Source: Chloroflexota bacterium
Lineage (GTDB): Bacteria > Chloroflexota > Dehalococcoidia > UBA3495
Length of the DNA: 6,567 nucleotides
Direction of reading: 5' to 3'
NCBI GenBank assembly: GCA_022576105.1
Contig: JACZRM010000099.1
Coordinates: 1-6,567, forward strand
Shown here: positions 1 to 5,090 of the stretch, piece by piece
Position numbering within the stretch: position 1 is the first letter of the stretch
How the letters are laid out: each line of letters opens with the position of its first letter
Notes under the pieces: generated by a model
The model's database searches: none
What the model was told of the DNA's origin: nothing
The model's input: only the letters and a program-made list of their open reading frames with translations
Translations under genes and position numbers: made by a program

Positions 1-104
1 ACCAGGGCAATGCCCGGGAGTTTCTCAGCTCGTGACGCACCAAAACCCAGGGGAGCGCTGACTCCATCTCTGATACGCTCCAAAACATCCAAAAACTTGC
101 TCAT
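1..104 (-). CDS. N-terminal fragment of an unidentified conserved protein (runs off left edge)
   Basis: An open frame begins with ATG at 104-102 and continues leftward off the window, giving 34 whole codons. The peptide starts MSKFLDVLERIRDG, followed by VSAPLGFGASRAEKLPGIAL. It is preceded by a good ribosome binding site (GGAAGG, about 6 bases before the ATG) and, about 100 bases further upstream, by a TATAAT promoter in the right orientation. The 'PLGFGASR..K.PGIAL' stretch looks like the start of a conserved family I associate loosely with Dehalococcoidia hypothetical proteins. That is recollection, not a search. No function is assigned, because only the first 34 residues are visible. Confidence 0.6.
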   Translation of the reverse strand, partial: MSKFLDVLERIRDGVSAPLGFGASRAEKLPGIAL

Positions 105-202
105 CAGGTCCTTCCCACTCAAATATTTTGACGTATTAACAACGCCGGTTGCTGGGGCATTGACCGCCCGTCACCCCTGGCGCAATGAGGACATCGGCAG
201 TG

Positions 203-231
203 ATTATACTCTATGCCCGTCGATTTGTCGG
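203..231 (-). promoter_or_regulatory. Sigma-70-type promoter for the left-edge gene
   Basis: On the minus strand a perfect -10 box TATAAT (203-208) is preceded, after a 17-base spacer, by CCGACA (226-231), which matches TTGACA at 4 of 6 positions. Transcription would start near position 196 and give a leader of about 90 nt before the ATG at 104. The perfect -10 box and ideal spacing make this credible despite the weak -35 box. Confidence 0.55.
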
Positions 232-294
232 CAGAAGGGAGGAAAATTATGCTGTCTTTTGCTAAGTGGTCTAAGGTGGATTTATTCGTTCATT

Positions 295-329
295 GGTGGA
301 TTTCGATACGCTTCGCTACCCAATCCACG
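295..329. repeat. Possible extragenic repeat element with short inverted ends
   Basis: GTGGATT (296-302) and AATCCAC (322-328) form a 7-bp inverted repeat around the core TTCGATACGCTTCGCTAC. Cores of this kind (TCGATACGCTTCGCT) recur in dispersed intergenic repeats of many bacterial genomes, as I recall. Only one copy is seen here, so repeat status is an inference. Confidence 0.35.
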
Positions 330-391
330 ACACTCCAGCCAGGTCTAGCCTGCCGTTGGTCGAGTAGGCCAGTAGCCGGATTCAATGTTTC

Positions 392-417
392 TCAGGGCGG
401 TTGATCAAATGCCCTGA
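392..417 (-). terminator. Hairpin just downstream of the prepilin peptidase gene, possible weak terminator
   Basis: TCAGGGC (392-398) pairs with GCCCTGA (411-417), a perfect 7-bp stem around a 12-base loop that itself contains the palindrome TTGATCAA. It lies 6 bases past the stop codon of the leftward gene. No T-run follows on either strand, so a canonical rho-independent terminator is not shown; it may instead protect the mRNA 3' end. Confidence 0.35.
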
Positions 418-423
418 TCCCGC

Positions 424-1242
424 CTAGTTAGGCCCAAAGAACAAGTCAATATACCAGCCGTAAATGCCGGAACCTACCAGCAGCACCGCAGCAACGCCAA
501 TGATCAGAGCCGGAGCGTAAGGCATTTTCTCCTTCAGACCTTTCAACCTGAGAATTAGAATGGTAATGCCCAACAGTCCTCCGACCACGAATCCTAAAGC
601 CAACCCGGCGATCACCTGGGGGAAGCCCAGTATCGCTCCCAACAGGGCCGCCAGCTTCACATCGCCGGCCCCAATTCCACCCCGGGAAGCCACAAACACC
701 AGCAGAAGCATGCCAAAGCCCAGGCCGGCTCCGGCCAATGACCTTAGGTAAGCCTCGCCCATTTCCCAACCCTGGCCCAAGGGAGTGAAGGGGAACAAGG
801 CCAGGGCCACCGGCAACGCCGGAAGAACCACTTTGTTTGGGACAATGGAGCGCTCCAGATCGACGAAGGAGAGGTAGATCAAAACCGCGCAGTAGAGGAC
901 CAGCACCGCTGCGCCCAAGGTCAGGCCATATTGATACCCGATGTAGGCGCACAACCCCACCGTAACCAGCTCCACCGATAGGGAACGGGTGAAGAGTTTG
1001 AGGCCGCCCTGATCCCGACTCAGGTAGCCGAAATGGCCCACCACCGGCACCATGGTCAGGGTCATAAATCCTTGCAGAGACCCTAAATGCGAGGACGATT
1101 GTTGGTCCGGTTCCAGGGAATTATCCGGGGTAATATCCGGGGATTTATCCGGGGAAAGTCCCGGCGGCAGGCGGTCGATGGTCAGGTTGAGGAAGCGGCC
1201 CAGCAACAGACCGAAAACGGCGAGGGCGATTGCTTCACCCAT
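424..1242 (-). CDS. Prepilin peptidase, A24 family (cysteine-less form)
   Basis: Polytopic membrane aspartyl protease that cleaves the leader of type IV pilin-like precursors at the cytoplasmic face; many homologues also N-methylate the new N-terminus. With the ATG at 1242 the protein is 272 residues. Visible are the N-terminal FGLLLGRFLNLTIDRLP segment (10-26, family pattern GxxxGSFLNVxxxRLP), the first catalytic aspartate in SFVDLERSIVPN (D128), the GxGD signature in GGIGAGDVKLAALLG (D194), and several hydrophobic segments. The paired CxxC motifs of PilD-type enzymes are missing: the equivalent loop reads VPVVGHFGYLSRDQGG (65-80). Residues 30-46 are a Pro/Asp-rich repeat. A TTG start at 1281 would add 13 residues, but the ATG places the first helix as is usual; neither start has a strong ribosome site. 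No pilin or pil/gsp gene is adjacent, so the substrate is unknown. Confidence 0.85.
   Translation of the reverse strand: MGEAIALAVFGLLLGRFLNLTIDRLPPGLSPDKSPDITPDNSLEPDQQSSSHLGSLQGFMTLTMVPVVGHFGYLSRDQGGLKLFTRSLSVELVTVGLCAYIGYQYGLTLGAAVLVLYCAVLIYLSFVDLERSIVPNKVVLPALPVALALFPFTPLGQGWEMGEAYLRSLAGAGLGFGMLLLVFVASRGGIGAGDVKLAALLGAILGFPQVIAGLALGFVVGGLLGITILILRLKGLKEKMPYAPALIIGVAAVLLVGSGIYGWYIDLFFGPN
1123..1154. repeat. 12-bp tandem repeat inside the prepilin peptidase gene
   Basis: ATCCGGGG occurs at 1123-1130, 1135-1142 and 1147-1154, an exact 12-base period with varied linkers. As 12 bases are four codons, the repeat stays in frame and encodes SPDK-SPDI-TPDN in the cytoplasmic loop after the first helix. 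It looks like a local in-frame expansion in a loop tolerant of length change. Confidence 0.75.
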
Positions 1243-1364
1243 GGGTGACTGCCCCGGGACTTGCCGATGAATACAAAACAAACATTCATCAACTAGGCTA
1301 CCAGTTCCGGTGCTTTAAAGAAAACCTCATCCATGAGGGACAGATGATGGGGCCACTGCTACAA

Positions 1365-1391
1365 AGCCCCCTCCTTGTCATGGAGGGGGTT
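1365..1391. terminator. Strong hairpin between the MBL hydrolase and prepilin peptidase genes, possible terminator
   Basis: CCCCCTCC (1367-1374) pairs with GGAGGGGG (1382-1389) around the loop TTGTCAT. One G-T and one A-T pair extend it to 10 bp. It lies about 120 bases past the leftward MBL gene and upstream of the next leftward gene. In that direction only CTTTG follows, and on the plus strand only TTGTGTG, so the T-run is poor. It may be a terminator or a repeat-like palindrome. Confidence 0.4.
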
Positions 1392-1422
1392 GTGTGAGGT
1401 CAGGAGCCCGTCCTTGCTGTTT

Positions 1423-1444
1423 CCCTGAGCGCAGCGAAGGGTCT
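1423..1444. repeat. Possible fragment of a dispersed extragenic repeat
   Basis: The 22-base tract from CCCTGAGCGCAG to CGAAGGGTCT resembles intergenic repeats of the 'TCATTCTGAGCG(C)AGCGAAGAATCT' kind that I recall from Dehalococcoides and other bacteria. CCCT and AGGG at its two sides can pair. Only one copy is visible here, so the assignment is from memory. Confidence 0.35.
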
Positions 1445-1511
1445 AAAATCGATTGACCTAGATTAACCGTTATCTCAGAATGCCAACTTCAAAGAATGAA
1501 GAACTGTTCGC

Positions 1512-2381
1512 TTACAGCGGCTCCCAGTGGCGCTTGTTGCCCTCACGGACCACCTTGCCGATCTGCTTGCCGGGAGGGAAGTGTCCCGCCGCCACAATCC
1601 AGCCTTCTTTTTCCGCCAAATCCAGCAGCTTCTCCCGGCTGGCCGCACTCTTAGCCTTATCCCAGTCCACTCCGGCGCACCAGGTCGGTTCAGACACCTG
1701 GGCAATAGTGTGCAGCAAATCTCCAGCTACCATGCCCTTCTGACCGCCGGAATTAATCAGCACCACCTGGTGTCCCGGAGTGTGGCCCGGGGCCGGCACC
1801 ACCGTGATACCCTCGGTCACCTCGTGTTCGCCCTCCACGATCTGCTGCAACCGCAACCGGCGCAATGGAATAATCTGCCGCTGAACGTGCGGGACCGTCT
1901 CCAGCATCTTTTCCTCGGTAAAATAATCGTAGTCGGGCTTGGGGATAATGTACTTGGCCCGCCGGAAGTAGGGCGCCGGCATCCCGCCGGAGTAACGCAG
2001 GTTCCAACCCACGTGGTCGGCGTGCAGGTGGGTGTGAATCACGTAGTTGACCTGATCAGAGGGAGACACGTTGGTATTTCTGGTGTTGTCGGGCGGCGCC
2101 AGCACATCGCTGACCAGTTCATACAGGTTGCCGGTCAGATTGCCTCGCTCCGGATGAGGCCCGGGACCCATGCCGGTATCCACCAAGATTGTCTTGTCTT
2201 CATCCACCAGCACCAGAACCCCGTAATACAGTTGCAGCCGCCCATCCTCCAGGGTGTCTTTATAGGCGTCCCAGGCGCTGGCCGGAACCTCCGGGAACAT
2301 TGCAGAAGGTTCCCGGGAAGGTGGCACCATGTCAATGACTGCGGTAAGTTCTAAATTTCCTATTTTTGCTTTGTCTGCCAT
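1512..2381 (-). CDS. MBL-fold metallo-hydrolase (lactonase/glyoxalase-II-like)
   Basis: A 289-residue metallo-beta-lactamase-fold hydrolase, probably cytoplasmic since no signal peptide is seen. The dinuclear metal site is complete: HTHLHADH supplies H118, H120, D122 and H123; GHTPGH gives H200; AGD gives the bridging D221; and AAGHFP gives H267. The length, the N-terminal strand region and the VDTGMGPG motif (67-74) resemble the branch containing N-acyl-homoserine-lactone lactonases and similar uncharacterised hydrolases. The sequence does not fix the substrate, so lactonase activity is only one possibility. The start is secure: ATG at 2381 is preceded by GAGGAG (2388-2393) with a 6-base spacer. 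It is flanked by spacers of 175 bases (to apt) and 269 bases (to the prepilin peptidase), so no operon partner suggests a pathway. Confidence 0.85.
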   Translation of the reverse strand: MADKAKIGNLELTAVIDMVPPSREPSAMFPEVPASAWDAYKDTLEDGRLQLYYGVLVLVDEDKTILVDTGMGPGPHPERGNLTGNLYELVSDVLAPPDNTRNTNVSPSDQVNYVIHTHLHADHVGWNLRYSGGMPAPYFRRAKYIIPKPDYDYFTEEKMLETVPHVQRQIIPLRRLRLQQIVEGEHEVTEGITVVPAPGHTPGHQVVLINSGGQKGMVAGDLLHTIAQVSEPTWCAGVDWDKAKSAASREKLLDLAEKEGWIVAAGHFPPGKQIGKVVREGNKRHWEPL

Positions 2382-2496
2382 TAGCCACTCCTCAAGTCCG
2401 TCTGTTTAGCTTGGCCCCGCTCCAGGTCCTGCCGCAGAATGATTATTCCTCGGCGATCTTTAGATTATTTTTGGCACGGATCCAGTCTCGTAGATA

Positions 2497-2527
2497 TTCC
2501 AGGAAGCCTTACTTGCAAAGCCTGGAA
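2497..2527 (-). terminator. Hairpin downstream of apt, weak terminator candidate
   Basis: TTCCAGG (2497-2503) and CCTGGAA (2521-2527) form a perfect 7-bp stem with a 17-base loop, about 30 bases past the apt stop codon in the leftward direction. No T-run follows (TATCTACG). A transcript-end or mRNA-stabilising role is possible but unproven. Confidence 0.3.
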
Positions 2528-2532
2528 ATGCA

Positions 2533-2560
2533 AACTGTAAATTCAGAACTGTAAATTCAG
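2533..2560. repeat. Exact 14-bp tandem duplication overlapping the apt stop codon
   Basis: AACTGTAAATTCAG occurs twice in direct succession (2533-2546 and 2547-2560). The second copy contains the apt stop codon (TGA on the minus strand, 2559-2557). The duplication does not change the protein, because the stop in the copy proximal to the gene is used. Confidence 0.85.
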
Positions 2561-3072
2561 TACTTGATCAGGGAAAAAACGTCGTAATCGGAGAGCCGTT
2601 CCCTCCCGCCCAGGTCGGTCAATTCTATGACCAGCCCAATGCCCAAAACGATGCCCCCGGAAACCTCCACCAGCCGGGCGGTGGCATCCAGGGTGCCACC
2701 GGTGGCCAGCAAATCGTCCAGTATCAAAACACGATCACCTTCGGGAATATCTCCGGCGTGAATCTCCATAATGCTGGAACCGTACTCCAGAGAATATTCG
2801 GCGGTAAGGGTTGCGGCGGGCAACTTACCCTTTTTCCGCACTGGCACGAATGACTTGCCCATCTGGTAGGCCATCGGTGCACCGAACAGAAAACCCCGCG
2901 ATTCTACCGCCACTATGGTGTCGAAGGATACCCCTTGATAGTGGTCAATCAACTGATCGATGGTGGCCTTGAACGCCAGTATGTCTCGCAGCAGGGGAGT
3001 AATGTCGCGGAACAGAATGCCAGGGTCTGGGAAATCGGGAATGTCGCGAATGTACTGCCTTAAATCCATCAT
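2557..3072 (-). CDS. apt: Adenine phosphoribosyltransferase
   Basis: Cytoplasmic purine-salvage enzyme converting adenine plus PRPP to AMP and pyrophosphate. From the ATG at 3072 the protein has 171 residues, the usual APT length. It opens with DLRQYIRDIPDFPDPGILFR (3-22), the highly conserved APT N-terminus, then has the ESRGFLFG segment (57-64) and the PRPP-binding loop VLILDDLLATGGT (115-127) with the two adjacent acidic residues. All catalytic landmarks are present. Three in-frame starts lie together: TTG 3078, ATG 3072 and ATG 3069. I prefer ATG 3072, although ATG 3069 fits family alignments equally well. None has a clear ribosome binding site; instead a 7-bp hairpin ends 6 bases before ATG 3072. 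The gene has its own promoter at 3149-3177. Its neighbours are functionally unrelated. Confidence 0.95.
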   Translation of the reverse strand: MMDLRQYIRDIPDFPDPGILFRDITPLLRDILAFKATIDQLIDHYQGVSFDTIVAVESRGFLFGAPMAYQMGKSFVPVRKKGKLPAATLTAEYSLEYGSSIMEIHAGDIPEGDRVLILDDLLATGGTLDATARLVEVSGGIVLGIGLVIELTDLGGRERLSDYDVFSLIKY

Positions 3073-3078
3073 GCTCAA

Positions 3079-3096
3079 GGCCCGCGAAAGCGGGCC
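3079..3096 (-). promoter_or_regulatory. Perfect hairpin immediately upstream of the apt start
   Basis: GGCCCGC (3079-3085) and GCGGGCC (3090-3096) form a 7-bp all-GC stem with a 4-base loop. In the apt mRNA it ends 6 bases before ATG 3072, exactly where a ribosome binding site would lie, and no purine-rich site is seen there. It could restrain or tune apt translation. No T-run follows, so it is not an evident terminator. Confidence 0.5.
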
Positions 3097-3148
3097 GATC
3101 TGATAAAGATTCCGAGTAGGCCACAGCTACCGGCGCAAATTCAGAAGC

Positions 3149-3177
3149 AGTTTAATTTAAGCCGCCAGGAACGTCAA
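3149..3177 (-). promoter_or_regulatory. Sigma-70-type promoter for apt
   Basis: On the minus strand TTGACG (3172-3177, 5 of 6 to consensus) is followed after exactly 17 bases by TAAACT (3149-3154, 4 of 6). The start would fall near 3142, giving a leader of about 70 nt that contains the hairpin at 3079-3096. Confidence 0.6.
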
Positions 3178-3398
3178 GATTTGCGGTTGTTTCGCGGGTA
3201 TTTCTACAGGGCTGGCATTTTGCCTATTCGACTCAGGCGTCCAGCGACCGACCCGAAGTATCTTTTGTTGCCGGAATTTTATGCTCAGTGGGCCCCACAT
3301 CACGATGAGTGCGACCATGCCTAATCTATGAATAGACGGGACCAATTTGCCAATGACCCCAGTACCGGCAGAAAGGCTTTTTCGGCCTGAAATATCAA

Positions 3399-3427
3399 TT
3401 GACTTTCCTTTGGGGCCTATATATAAT
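3399..3427 (+). promoter_or_regulatory. Strong sigma-70-type promoter of the tRNA-tuf operon
   Basis: TTGACT (3399-3404, 5 of 6) and a perfect TATAAT (3422-3427) are separated by an ideal 17 bases. The A/T-rich AAATATCAA just upstream could act as an UP element. Transcription would begin near 3434. It is the best promoter in the window and faces the tRNA-Tyr, tRNA-Thr, tuf, rpmG, secE, nusG, rplK series. Confidence 0.75.
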
Positions 3428-3450
3428 TTCCTGGTAAATATTGGTATCCG

Positions 3451-3480
3451 AAATGGCCCCGCGCCCTCGGGGCCATTTTC
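3451..3480 (+). terminator. Terminator-like hairpin right after the operon promoter (attenuator candidate)
   Basis: AAATGGCCCCG (3451-3461) pairs perfectly with CGGGGCCATTT (3468-3478) around a 6-base loop, and four T residues (3476-3479) lie at its 3' end. Since the promoter would start RNA near 3434, the hairpin begins less than 20 nt into the transcript. It could terminate early transcripts or stabilise the 5' end. No upstream plus-strand gene needs a terminator here. The AAAT at the left arm also makes it partly bidirectional. Confidence 0.6.
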
Positions 3481-3498
3481 TGGTGTGCCAGACGGCCC
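3470..3498 (+). promoter_or_regulatory. Alternative pairing able to displace the leader terminator hairpin
   Basis: GGGCC (3470-3474), part of the terminator's 3' arm, can pair with GGCCC (3494-3498). Between them TCTGG (3479-3483) and CCAGA (3488-3492) form an inner stem with loop TGTG. This structure excludes the terminator hairpin, the arrangement expected of an antiterminator. It is a weaker fold than the 11-bp terminator stem, so a factor or ligand would be needed to favour it. This is inference from base pairing only. Confidence 0.35.
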
Positions 3499-3509
3499 AA
3501 TTCCCCCGT

Positions 3510-3590
3510 ACCCTTTTGGCGCAATGGCAGCGCAGCCGATTTGCAGTCGGCAGGTTAGGGATTCGAGTCTCCATCGAGACTCACAGAAGG
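3510..3590 (+). ncRNA. tRNA-like structured element, degenerate or non-canonical
   Basis: Read on the plus strand this has several tRNA features in order. There is a T8-like base and a D arm GCGC-AATGGCA-GCGC (3519-3533) with the GG of D-loops. One base later comes an anticodon-like arm GCCGA-TTTGCAG-TCGGC (3535-3551), whose loop would place TGC in the anticodon. Then follow AGGTT and a TTCGAGT T-loop-like sequence (3562-3568). The T stem does not pair properly, and no proper acceptor stem or CCA follows. Instead GAGTCTC/GAGACTC (3565-3571, 3576-3582) is a perfect 7-bp hairpin, and CCTTTT (3512-3517) can pair with AGAAGG (3585-3590, one wobble) to close a cloverleaf-like fold. It may be a decayed tRNA gene or a tRNA-mimicking leader domain. 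It precedes two intact tRNA genes. Confidence 0.4.
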
Positions 3591-3607
3591 TTCCTATCCA
3601 CACTACG

Positions 3608-3644
3608 GGCCCTCAGCACGGGTTGGCTCAAAACGTGCTGGGCC
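3608..3644 (+). promoter_or_regulatory. Stable bulged hairpin upstream of tRNA-Tyr
   Basis: CAGCACG (3614-3620) pairs with CGTGCTG (3634-3640) around a 13-base loop. GGCC (3608-3611) and GGCC (3641-3644) extend the stem by 4 bp past a two-base bulge (CT). It lies 27 bases before the tRNA-Tyr 5' end and could be a processing or regulatory element. No T-run follows. Confidence 0.45.
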
Positions 3645-3671
3645 TCTGGCGCGCGGAAGGGTCGCATCAGC

Positions 3672-3759
3672 GGAGGGGTGGGTGAGTGGTTAAAGCCACC
3701 AGACTGTAAATCTGGCCTCCGTAAGGAGTTCGTAGGTTCGAATCCTACCCCCTCCACCA
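3672..3759 (+). tRNA. tRNA-Tyr (anticodon GTA)
   Basis: A class II tRNA of 88 bases including an encoded CCA. The acceptor GGAGGGG (3672-3678) pairs fully with CCCCTCC (3749-3755). The anticodon arm is CCAGA-CTGTAAA-TCTGG with GTA at 3706-3708. A long variable arm (CCTCC...GGAG) follows, as expected for bacterial tRNA-Tyr, and the T arm is GTAGG-TTCGAAT-CCTAC. It is the first intact gene of the operon. Confidence 0.97.
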
Positions 3760-3801
3760 TTTGGCTCAATAATAGTTAAAATAAAATTAAAGGGGTTACG
3801 G

Positions 3802-3876
3802 GCCCAGATAGCTCAGTGGTAGAGCACGTTCTTGGTAAGAACGGGGTCGGCGGTTCAAGCCCGCCTCTGGGCTCCA
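3802..3876 (+). tRNA. tRNA-Thr (anticodon GGT)
   Basis: A 75-base tRNA with encoded CCA. The acceptor GCCCAGA (3802-3808) pairs with TCTGGGC (3866-3872), and the discriminator is T. The D arm is GCTC-AGTGGTA-GAGC. The anticodon arm is CGTTC-TTGGTAA-GAACG with GGT at 3834-3836, and the T arm is GGCGG-TTCAAGC-CCGCC. It follows tRNA-Tyr after a 42-base A/T-rich spacer and precedes tuf by 26 bases, matching the Thr-tufB junction known in E. coli. Confidence 0.97.
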
Positions 3877-3902
3877 GCATCATCAAAGGAGAGTAGACCT
3901 AA

Positions 3903-5087
3903 ATGGCCAAGCAACGTTTCGACCGTACCAAGCCCCATATGAACGTGGGCACCATTGGTCACGTAGACCACGGCAAGACCACCCTCACCTCCGCGATAAC
4001 CAAAGTGCTGGCTGACCGTAACCTGGCCACCTTCAAGGGACTGGATGAGATTGACAACGCGCCAGAAGAAAAAGCCAGGGGTGTAACCATAGCCATTGCC
4101 CACGTGGAGTACGAGTCGGAGACCCGTCATTACGCCCATGTGGACTGCCCGGGCCACGCCGACTACATCAAGAACATGATTACTGGAGCCGCCCAGATGG
4201 ACGGCGCCGTGCTGGTGGTCAGCGCGCCGGACGGCCCCATGCCCCAGACCCGTGAGCACATCCTGCTGGCCCGTCAGGTGGAAGTGCCCAGCATCATCGT
4301 CGCCTTGAACAAGGTGGACATGATGGAAGACGAAGAATTGCTGGAGCTGGTGGAGTTGGAAGTCCGCGAGCTGCTGAGCCGCTACCAGTTCCCCGGCGAT
4401 GAAATTCCCATCATTCGGGTCAGCGGTCTCAAGGCCCTGGAAGGCGACTCAGACTACCAACAGGGTATCTTGGACTTGGTCCAAGCCATGGATGACTACT
4501 TCCCGCTGCCAACCCGCCTCACCGACCAGGCCTTCCTGATGCCCGTGGAGGACGTGTTCGGAATCAAGGGCCGCGGCACCGTGGTCACCGGCCGCGTGGA
4601 GCGTGGTTCCCTGAAGGTCGGTGACGACATTGAGATCATCCGCTTCGGTGATGTCCGCAAGACCGTTGCCACCGGCTTGGAAATGTTCCATAAATTGCTG
4701 GATACTACCGAAGCCGGCGATGCGGTGGGTATCTTGCTGCGGGGCGTAGACCGGGAGGAAGTGCAACGAGGTCAGGTGATTGTCAAGCCTGGCTCCATGA
4801 AGCCCTACTCCCACGCGGAGGCCGAGGTATACGTCTTGAGCCGCGAGGAAGGGGGTCGTCACACACCCTTCTTCCCGGGTTACAAGCCCCAATTCTACAT
4901 TCGGACCAGCGACATAACCGGTGTAATTGGTTTGCCCGAAGGCGTGGAAATGGTAATGCCGGGTGACAACATCACCATGACCATTAACCTGCTTTCCCCA
5001 ATTGCCATTGAAGAGGGTCTACGGTTCGCCATCCGCGAGGGCGGCCGCACGGTAGGCGCCGGCGTATTTACCAAGTTGTTGGATTAG
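3903..5087 (+). CDS. tuf: Translation elongation factor Tu
   Basis: GTPase that delivers aminoacyl-tRNA to the ribosomal A site. It has 394 residues, the same as E. coli EF-Tu. The GTP-binding domain (about 1-205) shows GHVDHGKT (19-26, P-loop), RGVTI (59-63, switch I with T62), DCPGH (81-85, including catalytic H85), NKVD (136-139) and SGLKAL (174-179, where most EF-Tu have SAL). Domains 2 and 3 follow, with [13 protein letters not shown] (223-235), GGRHTPFF and the near-invariant C-terminal [14 protein letters not shown]. The ATG at 3903 has AGGAG at 3887-3891, a rather long 11-base spacer. It lies 26 bases after tRNA-Thr and 3 bases before rpmG, so it is likely cotranscribed with both. All essential residues are present. 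Confidence 0.98.
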   Translation: MAKQRFDRTKPHMNVGTIGHVDHGKTTLTSAITKVLADRNLATFKGLDEIDNAPEEKARGVTIAIAHVEYESETRHYAHVDCPGHADYIKNMITGAAQMDGAVLVVSAPDGPMPQTREHILLARQVEVPSIIVALNKVDMMEDEELLELVELEVRELLSRYQFPGDEIPIIRVSGLKALEGDSDYQQGILDLVQAMDDYFPLPTRLTDQAFLMPVEDVFGIKGRGTVVTGRVERGSLKVGDDIEIIRFGDVRKTVATGLEMFHKLLDTTEAGDAVGILLRGVDREEVQRGQVIVKPGSMKPYSHAEAEVYVLSREEGGRHTPFFPGYKPQFYIRTSDITGVIGLPEGVEMVMPGDNITMTINLLSPIAIEEGLRFAIREGGRTVGAGVFTKLLD

Positions 5088-5090
5088 ATT

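Larger units (their letters stand above)
105..423. other. Intergenic region without a convincing gene
   Basis: This 319-base stretch lies between the left-edge gene and the prepilin peptidase gene. It holds the leftward promoter at 203-231, a repeat-like inverted element at 295-329 and a hairpin at 392-417. A 51-codon frame at 249-404 has an attractive GGGAGG upstream of its ATG. Its peptide resembles no family I know and it runs through the repeat-like element, so I do not call it a gene. Confidence 0.6.
3097..3509. other. Divergent intergenic region between apt and the tRNA/tuf operon
   Basis: This stretch holds the apt promoter (3149-3177), the plus-strand promoter (3399-3427) and the terminator-like hairpin (3451-3479). 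Between the two promoters lie about 220 bases in which I see no gene and no clear operator. The open frames crossing it on either strand run through the promoters and tRNA sequences, and their peptides match no family I recognise. Confidence 0.6.

Noticed and set aside
249..404. 51-codon frame with a good GGGAGG site
   Set aside because: The peptide resembles nothing known and crosses a repeat-like palindrome; the apparent ribosome site alone is not enough.
1527..2354. 275-codon open frame antisense to the MBL hydrolase
   Set aside because: It is a shadow of a real gene with an intact metal site; the antisense peptide has no family features.
3510..3600. Intact tRNA-Cys gene
   Set aside because: On the minus strand the loop reads CTGCAAA like tRNA-Cys, but the D-loop and T-loop motifs are then in the wrong order. 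On the plus strand the order is right, but the anticodon position reads TGC and no proper acceptor or T stem forms. Neither strand gives a standard tRNA.
3157..3603. 148-codon open frame on the minus strand
   Set aside because: It runs across the plus-strand promoter, the hairpin and the tRNA-like segment, and its peptide shows no recognisable family or domain pattern.
3623..3768. 8-bp direct repeat TTGGCTCA on both sides of tRNA-Tyr (3623-3630 and 3761-3768)
   Set aside because: Short, with no integrase or element boundary nearby; chance is the simplest explanation, not an attachment site.
3441..3779. 112-codon open frame on the plus strand
   Set aside because: It covers the tRNA-Tyr gene completely; a coding role there is implausible.
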